Positions 5,428 through 10,798 of a stretch of 11,542 nt of DNA are shown here, piece after piece. The DNA is from Candidatus Microgenomates bacterium (GTDB lineage: Bacteria > Patescibacteriota > Dojkabacteria > SC72): assembly GCA_012797935.1 (NCBI GenBank), contig JAAZOC010000036.1:1-11542 (forward strand), written 5' to 3'. Within the stretch, counting starts at the first letter, position 1. Every line of letters starts with the position of its first letter. Position numbers and translations under genes: made by a program. The notes beneath the pieces were generated by a model. It saw nothing but the letters and a program-made list of their open reading frames with translations. It was not told where the DNA came from and did not search any database.

Positions 5428-5664
5428 ATGATTAAAAGCATAATAAAACCGTTCCAGGAAGTATTGCTAGAAAGGAAATTGTGCGTTGGCTGTACTCACC
5501 CATTAGATAAAGCAAAAAAACTTGGTAATCTATCAAGTAACAGATTTATGGTTGAATGTAAGTGTAGAAGAAGGTATGTATATGACAAAGAAATGGGTTC
5601 ATACCAAAGAGCTACATTTGCAGAAGAGCAACAAATGTTAAGAGATTTAAGTAAGAGAGGATAA
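5428..5664 (+). CDS. Small four-cysteine (zinc-ribbon-like) protein
   Basis: A 78-residue basic protein. Cys19 and Cys22 (CVGC) with Cys44 and Cys46 (CKC) are spaced like a treble-clef or ribbon zinc site. CKCRRRYVYDKE follows, with basic and aromatic residues typical of nucleic-acid contact, and the C-terminal 20 residues or so look helical. I know no named family. The open frame extends upstream through tRNA-Leu, so the first ATG after the tRNA (5428) is taken as the start; everything upstream would be translated tRNA. No SD is present. It lies between two tRNA genes, 22 nt after one and 42 nt before the next, so it may be made from a tRNA-containing transcript. A function in RNA metabolism is only a guess from composition and location. 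Confidence 0.7.
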   Translation: MIKSIIKPFQEVLLERKLCVGCTHPLDKAKKLGNLSSNRFMVECKCRRRYVYDKEMGSYQRATFAEEQQMLRDLSKRG

Positions 5665-5666
5665 AC

Positions 5667-5695
5667 TTCACAAAATACTCTAATTATAGTAGAAT
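5667..5695 (+). promoter_or_regulatory. Promoter of tRNA-Glu (TTCACA-17-TAGAAT)
   Basis: The -35 box TTCACA (5667-5672) matches TTGACA at five of six positions. It is 17 nt from the -10 TAGAAT (5690-5695), which is preceded by TAG. The tRNA starts 11 nt after the hexamer. This is one of the two best sigma70-type promoters in the window. Confidence 0.65.
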
Positions 5696-5706
5696 CTCTA
5701 AGTTAT

Positions 5707-5779
5707 GCCGCTATCGTCTAGTGGTCTAGGACAACAGGTTTTCATCCTGTAAACCGGGGTTCGATTCCCCGTAGCGGTA
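5707..5779 (+). tRNA. tRNA-Glu (anticodon TTC)
   Basis: A 73-nt cloverleaf: acceptor GCCGCTA pairs with TAGCGGT (5772-5778) with a terminal G-U wobble, discriminator A. The anticodon stem ACAGG/CCTGT encloses TTTTCAT, anticodon TTC. The T-arm is CGGGG-TTCGATT-CCCCG. CCA is not encoded. Glu-tRNA synthetase products are also the substrate pool for GatCAB when tRNA-Gln is mischarged, which makes its nearness to gatBC notable but not evidence of a shared role. Confidence 0.95.
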
Positions 5780-5859
5780 CTCCTAGTTCTCGATTGCATA
5801 TTTTCACCATTTCATTTAGTATTGTTAGTGATCATATATCTAAATTATCTGCCAAGAAT

Positions 5860-6465
5860 ATGTACGAACAAGAACAATCAGGCAATACTCAAACAGAGAA
5901 ATTGTCTTCTATCTTTTCATCTATTAGTCAGTTTTTGCTCTCTTTCTTAGAGACAGTTGTTGTTGCTTTAGTAATTTCTGTAGTTTTGTATCTTTTCATA
6001 ATGACTCCTCATGAAGTTATTGGTAATTCTATGCACCCAACATACAAAAATGGAGAAATGCTTACTGCAAACAAAATAGTTTACAAATTTTCAAAACCAA
6101 AGAGAGGAGATGTGATCATTTTTAAATACTCAGATACACAAGATTTCATAAAAAGAGTAATTGGACTCCCAGGAGATACAGTCATGTTGAAAGATGGTCA
6201 TATATATATCAATGACAAGCTACTTGATGAATCACACTACCTAAATGATTCAATATATACAAATGGAGGGAACTTCTTAAAAGAAGGTTCTAGCACCGTT
6301 GTTCCAGATGGAGAATATTTTGTATGTGGAGATAACAGACCACACAGTTCAGATTCAAGAGAATTTGGTCCAATTAAGTTAGAGAATATTAAAGGAAAGG
6401 CTTGGATAGTATACTTCCCATTCTCAGAATTTAGATTTGCTCAACACGAATCTTACAATATGTAG
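5860..6465 (+). CDS. lepB: Signal peptidase I
   Basis: This membrane-bound serine protease removes signal peptides from exported proteins, using a Ser/Lys dyad on the outer face of the membrane. Counted from the ATG at 5860 it has 201 residues: a cytoplasmic N-terminus, one membrane span at about 27-48, then the catalytic domain. GNSMHPT holds the nucleophile Ser57, FIKRVIGLPGD the general base Lys98, and CGDNRPHSSDSREFG (156-170) is the conserved box E. The single span and length fit the short Gram-positive type. The frame is open back to a TTG at 5794, just after tRNA-Glu, but that gives an unlikely 22-residue extension; the first ATG is preferred. No SD is seen. The cysteine-rich exported protein at 1198-1998 is a plausible substrate. 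parA follows 34 nt later. Confidence 0.93.
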   Translation: MYEQEQSGNTQTEKLSSIFSSISQFLLSFLETVVVALVISVVLYLFIMTPHEVIGNSMHPTYKNGEMLTANKIVYKFSKPKRGDVIIFKYSDTQDFIKRVIGLPGDTVMLKDGHIYINDKLLDESHYLNDSIYTNGGNFLKEGSSTVVPDGEYFVCGDNRPHSSDSREFGPIKLENIKGKAWIVYFPFSEFRFAQHESYNM

Positions 6466-6474
6466 ATTTAAGGT

Positions 6475-6482
6475 GTGAAACA
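6475..6482 (+). promoter_or_regulatory. Half parS-like site upstream of parA
   Basis: GTGAAACA is an exact match to one arm of the bacterial parS palindrome TGTTTCACGTGAAACA. The other arm is not conserved (two of eight bases match). Its position 17 nt before parA, whose partner ParB binds parS, makes chance a less comfortable explanation, but a half-site alone is weak evidence. Confidence 0.25.
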
Positions 6483-6491
6483 TGCTAAAGT
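6483..6491 (+). promoter_or_regulatory. Candidate extended -10 (TGCTAAAGT) for parA
   Basis: TGC precedes TAAAGT at 6486-6491, 8 nt before the parA ATG, the same spacing as the -10 elements of other right-side genes. No -35 is evident. It directly adjoins the parS-like half-site. Confidence 0.35.
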
Positions 6492-6499
6492 AGATAAAT

Positions 6500-7294
6500 A
6501 TGAAAACATTCGTTATTGCTAATCAAAAAGGTGGAGTTGGGAAAACAACAACTGTAATGAATTTAGGCGCAAGCCTAGCAAGAAGAAAAAAGAAAGTTTT
6601 AGTAATAGACTTAGACCCTCAAGCAAACCTTTCTTCAGGTTTAGGTTTTACACAACAATTTGATAAACAAAGTTGGAATTCAACAGATCAAGCACCATAC
6701 AAAAGTATCTACGATGTATTAGTAGATAATGAAAAACTTTCTTCTGTATTTGTAACTACATCTACCCCTAACCTCTTCTTAGTTCCATCACATCTCTCTT
6801 TAGCTGGCGCTGAGATAGAAATGGTTAATATCATAAGTAGAGAATCACTTCTAAAGAAAGCTATAAAAGAATTTAAAGAAGAGTTTGACTATGTAATAAT
6901 TGATTGTCCACCCTCACTTGGCTTACTAACAATAAATGCACTTTGTGCTGCTGAGAAATTGATAATTCCAATTCAATGTGAATACTTTGCATTAGAAGGA
7001 CTTGGACAACTCATTGAGACAACAAAACTTGTAAAGGGTATAAATCCTGACTTAACAATTGGAGGAGTAATATTAACAATGTTTGATAGCAGAACAAAAC
7101 TATCAGAGAGTGTAGTTAGAGATGTAAAGGAGTTCTTCAAAGATGTAGCCTTCAGCTCAATAGTTCCAAGAAATGTAAGACTTTCAGAAGCACCTTCTTA
7201 CGGTAAAACAATCTTTCAGTATGATGATAAATCTACAGGAGCTCTAGCTTACAGCAATTTAGCAAAAGAGTTCATCAATAGATTTAAGGTTTAA
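6500..7294 (+). CDS. parA: Chromosome partitioning ATPase ParA/Soj
   Basis: A 264-residue ParA/MinD-family ATPase that, with ParB, moves replicated origins apart by ATP-dependent binding to nucleoid DNA. It has the deviant Walker A motif KGGVGKTT at 10-17 with the signature lysine Lys10, DLDPQANLS at 37-45 and the Walker B region VIIDCPPS at 132-139. There is no N-terminal helix-turn-helix, so it is the chromosomal Soj type and not a plasmid P1-type ParA, and it should not repress its own promoter directly. The ATG has no SD; a candidate -10 lies 8 nt before it. parB starts 17 nt after the stop, so the two are an operon. The frame is intact throughout. Confidence 0.97.
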   Translation: MKTFVIANQKGGVGKTTTVMNLGASLARRKKKVLVIDLDPQANLSSGLGFTQQFDKQSWNSTDQAPYKSIYDVLVDNEKLSSVFVTTSTPNLFLVPSHLSLAGAEIEMVNIISRESLLKKAIKEFKEEFDYVIIDCPPSLGLLTINALCAAEKLIIPIQCEYFALEGLGQLIETTKLVKGINPDLTIGGVILTMFDSRTKLSESVVRDVKEFFKDVAFSSIVPRNVRLSEAPSYGKTIFQYDDKSTGALAYSNLAKEFINRFKV

Positions 7295-7311
7295 ATTTAT
7301 TTACAAATCAA

Positions 7312-8166
7312 ATGACAGAAAATTCAAGATTAGGAAAAGGATTAGCAGCATTGATTAGTTCCAATGAAATGGATAATTCAAGTAGTGCATTTGTTGAGAA
7401 TTTTGATATAGAGAGAATTGTTCCAAATCCATATCAACCAAGAATGCATATAGATCCAGAAGAGTTGATAGAGATCGCTGATACAATAAGAGAGTATGGT
7501 GTAATACAACCTTTAATCATTACTAAAGACAAAAACTCAGATAGTTACTTCTTAATAGCTGGTGAAAGAAGATTGAGAGCTTCTCAGTTGGCAGGATTGA
7601 AAACAGTACCTGTTGTAATAAAAGAGAGTTCTCCTCAAGAGATGCTTGAGATTGCAATTATTGAAAATGTTCAGAGAAAAGATTTGAATCCTTTGGAAGA
7701 AGCATATGCTTACAAACAGATGCAAGATGAGTTTGGTATGGCACAGGATGAAATTGCTAGAAAAGTTGGCTACAGTAGAGTTGCAATAACAAACAAGATA
7801 AGGTTGTTGGGTATTCCTGATGAAGTTAAAGAAGATGTCTTGAATGAAAATCTTAGTGAAGGCCATGCAAGAGCTTTACTTGGTATTAAGGATAGAACTT
7901 CATTAATAGCAGCTGCTGATTTGATCAAGAAAAGAGGAATGAGTGTAAGAGAGACAGAAGCATTGGTAAGAAAGATAAATTACGGAAAAGATTCAACTAC
8001 TAGATCATGGAAAAAGACTGATTTTGAAACAGACAAATACTCTACTGCTCTAAGTCAAAAACTTGGATTTACAGCTCATATAACTAAGATGACAAAAGGC
8101 GGGAAAGTCACTATTCGATTTAATACAAGAACAGAATTAAGAGAATTAATGGAGAAGTTACTCTAA
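7312..8166 (+). CDS. parB: Chromosome partitioning protein ParB/Spo0J
   Basis: A 284-residue ParB: the N-terminal ParA-stimulating stretch RLGKGLAALI (6-15), an N-terminal domain opening with IVPNPYQPR (36-44), the CTP-binding GERRLRA motif (84-90), ENVQRKDLNPLEEA (118-131), a parS-reading helix-turn-helix at about 142-167 and a C-terminal dimerisation domain (about 235-284). It clamps and spreads on DNA around parS and activates ParA. The conserved Arg residues around GERR are kept, so CTP switching is expected. The start is the first ATG after parA; no SD is seen. Its TAA overlaps the 3' end of the converging rlmB-type gene by 9 bp, leaving no room for a bidirectional terminator. A full parS was not found in the window. 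Confidence 0.97.
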   Translation: MTENSRLGKGLAALISSNEMDNSSSAFVENFDIERIVPNPYQPRMHIDPEELIEIADTIREYGVIQPLIITKDKNSDSYFLIAGERRLRASQLAGLKTVPVVIKESSPQEMLEIAIIENVQRKDLNPLEEAYAYKQMQDEFGMAQDEIARKVGYSRVAITNKIRLLGIPDEVKEDVLNENLSEGHARALLGIKDRTSLIAAADLIKKRGMSVRETEALVRKINYGKDSTTRSWKKTDFETDKYSTALSQKLGFTAHITKMTKGGKVTIRFNTRTELRELMEKLL

Positions 8167-8910
8167 ACCTTTTACTTCTTGTCTTAGCTTCTCATATACA
8201 AGTACAGCTGCAGAAGCACCAACATTAAGAGAACCAATAACTTCTCTCATAGGAATTGATATCTTGTCATCTACTCTCTCTAACATACCTGTAGAAATTC
8301 CAGTATCTTCTGCTCCTAATATAAATGCAATAGGACCAGTTAAATCTATATCATAGTAATATTTACCTTCCATATGAACAGCATATGTTTTTACAGCATT
8401 TTCTTTCAAAACCTTCAATGCATTAAACAAATTCATTTCAACAAGAGGAACTCTTTCAGCAGCTCCCATTGAAATTCTAATTGTCTCATCAGAAATCATA
8501 CTTTTATCCTGTGTGTTGATAATGATTCCATTTACACCAGCACCAAAGGAGGTTCTCATTATTGCAGCTATATTTTGTGTATATTTGAGATTATCAAGAA
8601 TAAGGAAAAATGGCTGTTTCTTTTCAGAGTATATCTTTTCTAAAAGCTCTTCTAAATTCCAATCGTTTTCAGAAACCATATACCCTACCAAACTCTCCGA
8701 TGAGGATGTTCTAAGTTTTCTATTTAATGCTCTTCTTGAAACTTTTACTAATGGAACATGTTGTTTAGATGCTAATTCAAAAATCTCTCTACTTTTAGGG
8801 TCTTTGAATGCATTACTTGCAGTATAGATCTTGTCGAAAGTCCTACCTTCTTTAAGAAGCTCTAAAAGAGCGTTCTTACTCTCAATCTGTATAAATTTGG
8901 ATTTTGACAT
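8158..8910 (-). CDS. rlmB: RlmB/SpoU-family RNA 2'-O-methyltransferase
   Basis: A SAM-dependent SPOUT (knotted-fold) enzyme that methylates ribose on 23S rRNA (RlmB type) or tRNA (TrmH type). The 250 residues show an N-terminal L30e-like substrate-binding domain (about 1-80) and a SpoU domain (about 98-245). Motif 1 includes N113 and the catalytic Arg119 (NIAAIMRTSFGAGV), motif 2 is ILGAEDTGIS (197-206), and motif 3 is SIPM...GSLNVGASAAVLVYE (218-240). The extra N-terminal domain and the length favour RlmB over TrmH, but the substrate cannot be fixed from sequence alone. The ATG follows the rpmA stop by 1 nt, so it is probably translated from the ribosomal-protein transcript; a TAGAAT 9 nt upstream may give a second, leaderless transcript. 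It converges on parB with a 9-bp overlap. Confidence 0.88.
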   Translation of the reverse strand: MSKSKFIQIESKNALLELLKEGRTFDKIYTASNAFKDPKSREIFELASKQHVPLVKVSRRALNRKLRTSSSESLVGYMVSENDWNLEELLEKIYSEKKQPFFLILDNLKYTQNIAAIMRTSFGAGVNGIIINTQDKSMISDETIRISMGAAERVPLVEMNLFNALKVLKENAVKTYAVHMEGKYYYDIDLTGPIAFILGAEDTGISTGMLERVDDKISIPMREVIGSLNVGASAAVLVYEKLRQEVKGLE

Positions 8911-8911
8911 A

Positions 8912-9178
8912 CTAGTTTGATTCTACCACATCTACATAGTATTGTGTTCTCTTAAAAGAACTCATTCTTCTAAACTTCACAATACCGCCTGTTTTAGCAT
9001 GTATGGAGAAAGTTCTACCAATATATGTGTTATGGCCAGGATGATATACTGTACCGTTCTGTCTAACTATTATATTTCCAGCATTAACTTTTTCACCAGC
9101 ATACTTCTTAACACCTAGTCTGTTTCCTGCAACATGACCATTGTTTGTGGTTGTAGCTCCCGCTGCAACATGTGACAT
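8912..9178 (-). CDS. rpmA: Large-subunit ribosomal protein L27
   Basis: An 88-residue L27, which reaches with its N-terminal tail toward the peptidyl-transferase centre. The body is clear: NRLGVKKYAGEKVNAGN and IIVRQNGTVYHPGHNTYIG (19-54), then a short beta end. The N-terminal tail is unusual. Most bacteria have roughly MAHKKG...NGRDS before RLGVK; here it is MSHVAAGATTTNNGHVAGN, without the Lys pair and the GRDS element. There is no Firmicutes-type cleavable extension. The ATG at 9176-9178 has no SD. It lies 30 nt after the methyltransferase stop and 1 nt before rlmB. In most bacteria rpmA directly follows rplU; here a methyltransferase gene separates them. Confidence 0.92.
   Translation of the reverse strand: MSHVAAGATTTNNGHVAGNRLGVKKYAGEKVNAGNIIVRQNGTVYHPGHNTYIGRTFSIHAKTGGIVKFRRMSSFKRTQYYVDVVESN
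8920..8928 (-). promoter_or_regulatory. Possible -10 (TGGTAGAAT) for rlmB inside the end of rpmA
   Basis: The minus strand reads TGGTAGAAT 9 nt before the rlmB ATG, fitting the T-N-G-TANAAT pattern and leaderless spacing. It overlaps the codons for the last residues of L27, so chance cannot be excluded. Confidence 0.3.
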
Positions 9179-9203
9179 AACAGATATACACTTAACTTAA
9201 ATC

Positions 9204-9218
9204 TAGAACTATGTTCTA
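9204..9218. other. 15-bp perfect inverted repeat upstream of rpmA
   Basis: TAGAAC, a TAT spacer, then GTTCTA: six-base arms with a 3-nt centre. It overlaps the stop codon of the methyltransferase gene and lies about 25 nt before the rpmA start. It could be an operator or a small RNA hairpin. The arms resemble a Gram-positive SOS box (GAAC-N4-GTTC), but the spacer is one base short. Confidence 0.35.
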
Positions 9219-10390
9219 TAAAGAATAAAAATGTTCCTAGTGATAATACTATTTTTACGGCTCCACTTCAAGTCCCTACCACCAGAAAAGTAACTATTTT
9301 GTAGTTCCCATCTATTATTAATTAATTCTCTAATCCCAAAAGTCTCCCATCCATTTGTTGTTTTGTATGAAGGAATTATTAAAACTAACTTGATTCCTCT
9401 TTTTTCAATCTTTTTATCTATTAAATCAAAAAGACTCTTGTAGAGAGATTTAACATTATTCAATAGCTTTTCAGCAATTTCTGGATATACAACCCTCTTC
9501 TGAGGTACACCCATATATGGTTCGCATACAATCGCTGAAATATCCGTATTACTTAATTTCTTAACTATTTCATGATCAGGTTGTTGAACATCAAGTCTAA
9601 ATGATTCATAAAAAATATCCTGAATTATTTCTTCTTCATCCAACCATTTAACATTTTCTTCTGTATGATGGACTGCATTACTATCAATATCTGATGCTAG
9701 GAAATTAAAACCTAACACAGCAGCTTCCATTGGTATAGTACCAGATCCACAGAATGGATCCCATATAACTCCATCTCTAAGAGATGTTAGATTGATCATA
9801 ATTCTAGCTAGTTTTGGAGGTAGTACACCCATTTCTACATCAGTGTATGGCTTCTCAAGGTCTCTTTTACCAAATTCCTCAACATTTTGGACATCGATAG
9901 TAGATCCATAAATTTCTTCAGAATTATTTGGTAGGACACAAAGTTCAAAACCTTTTTCTAAAATACTATTATGAACAATTTGGGCTGCATTTAAAGCTTT
10001 CTCGTCTCTTTTTGGTGCAACAAACCTTGAGGATATACCGTATTCTTTCAATCCTTTCTTTATACTATTACCCAGTTTCTTAGGGAAGATGTTTGAATTA
10101 AAACCTAAAACAGATATTCCGAAAACAACTTTGTTTTTTTTCTCACAGAAAGAATTGAGGAATGTATCAATATCATCGATTACTTCTCCGAAACGAATAA
10201 AGCCACCAAGTCTATTAAAGATTCTTAAAAGGACATCTTTTTCAATATCGTTACTTTTAATTACAAAAACATTTTGGGAATATCTGTGAACAATATCTTT
10301 TTTTAAACTAAATGCTTCAAAAACAGCAATTAATTCTGCATAGGATAGGTCTGGAAAAGACCCAGCTTCAAAAAAATATTGTTTGGACAT
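9209..10390 (-). CDS. THUMP/Trm11-like RNA N-methyltransferase
   Basis: A 393-residue SAM-dependent enzyme related to Trm11/TrmG10 and the UPF0020 group, which methylate guanine N2 in tRNA or rRNA. The N-terminal half (about 1-165) fits the NTD/THUMP RNA-binding region: FFEAGSFPDLSYAELIAVF, then VVFGISVLGF near 88. The link RDLEKPYTDVEMGVLPPKLARIM (176-198) is typical of the group. SAM motif I is DPFCGSGTIPMEAA (211-224), and acidic residues of SASDID type lie at 235-237. The catalytic motif IV is EPYMG (290-294) where D-P-P-Y is usual, so the target or chemistry may differ. Start: the ATG at 10388-10390, 1 nt after the rplU stop; an earlier in-frame ATG inside rplU is less likely. It sits between rplU and rpmA, which suggests ribosome or tRNA maturation. 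Confidence 0.8.
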   Translation of the reverse strand: MSKQYFFEAGSFPDLSYAELIAVFEAFSLKKDIVHRYSQNVFVIKSNDIEKDVLLRIFNRLGGFIRFGEVIDDIDTFLNSFCEKKNKVVFGISVLGFNSNIFPKKLGNSIKKGLKEYGISSRFVAPKRDEKALNAAQIVHNSILEKGFELCVLPNNSEEIYGSTIDVQNVEEFGKRDLEKPYTDVEMGVLPPKLARIMINLTSLRDGVIWDPFCGSGTIPMEAAVLGFNFLASDIDSNAVHHTEENVKWLDEEEIIQDIFYESFRLDVQQPDHEIVKKLSNTDISAIVCEPYMGVPQKRVVYPEIAEKLLNNVKSLYKSLFDLIDKKIEKRGIKLVLIIPSYKTTNGWETFGIRELINNRWELQNSYFSGGRDLKWSRKNSIITRNIFILYRT

Positions 10391-10391
10391 C

Positions 10392-10754
10392 TTATGATAT
10401 CTTCTTAACAAGTACTTTTGTTAAATCAGCTCTAAAGCCATATCTTCTTCTACTTCTAGCTTTAGCTTTATACAAGAAACCGTTGATTTTCTCACCTTTA
10501 AATTGAGATGTGATCTCAAGAGTTACTGATGAACCCTCTACAACTGGCTTTCCAACTTTAATATCTTCACCATTAGCAACTAAAAGAACATCATTTAATT
10601 CAATAATGTCTCCTTTGTTACCTTTGAGCTTGTTAACTTCGTATTCTTTTCCTTCGAATACTTTAAGCTGAACTCCAGAAAGCTTAATAACTGCGAACTT
10701 GTCGTTAGTCAAAACTTTCTCTTCTTTTGTTTCTACTTTTTTACTGTCTGCCAT
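10392..10754 (-). CDS. rplU: Large-subunit ribosomal protein L21
   Basis: A 120-residue L21. The core begins FAVIKLSGVQLKVFEGKEYEV at about residue 20, continues through DIIELNDVLLVANGEDIKVGKP, and ends in the basic rRNA-binding tail YKAKARSRRRYGFRADLTKVLVKKIS. The usual GHRQ in the tail is YGFR here, and residues 1-19 are a charged extension (MADSKKVETKEEKV) compared with typical L21 of about 103 residues. It heads the rplU, methyltransferase, rpmA, rlmB run. The ATG has no SD, but a near-consensus promoter lies immediately upstream, 44 nt after rodA, with only 8 nt between the -10 and the ATG. The mRNA is therefore probably leaderless. Confidence 0.93.
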   Translation of the reverse strand: MADSKKVETKEEKVLTNDKFAVIKLSGVQLKVFEGKEYEVNKLKGNKGDIIELNDVLLVANGEDIKVGKPVVEGSSVTLEITSQFKGEKINGFLYKAKARSRRRYGFRADLTKVLVKKIS

Positions 10755-10762
10755 AGGTAAGG

Positions 10763-10791
10763 ATTTTAAGTTAATAATGGGAAAAAGTCAA
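10763..10791 (-). promoter_or_regulatory. rplU promoter (TTGACT-17-TAAAAT), leaderless arrangement
   Basis: On the minus strand, TTGACT (10786-10791) and TAAAAT (10763-10768) are separated by exactly 17 nt, matching the sigma70 consensus at five of six bases in each box. Only 8 nt separate the -10 from the ATG, so RNA should begin at or within a few bases of the start codon. It fills the rodA-rplU gap and would drive the whole ribosomal-protein operon. Confidence 0.7.
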
Positions 10792-10798
10792 TGAAATA

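Noticed and set aside
5794..5859. Longer LepB starting at the TTG at 5794
   Set aside because: A TTG start 15 nt after a tRNA would add a poorly fitting stretch before the normal short cytoplasmic N-terminus; the ATG at 5860 gives the usual layout.
9206..9216. SOS/LexA box before rpmA
   Set aside because: GAAC and GTTC are separated by three bases, not four, and rpmA is not an SOS gene.
3478..10754. Alternative genetic code (UGA as glycine) as in some CPR lineages
   Set aside because: No in-frame UGA occurs in any confident gene, and gatB ends at UGA where the family normally ends.
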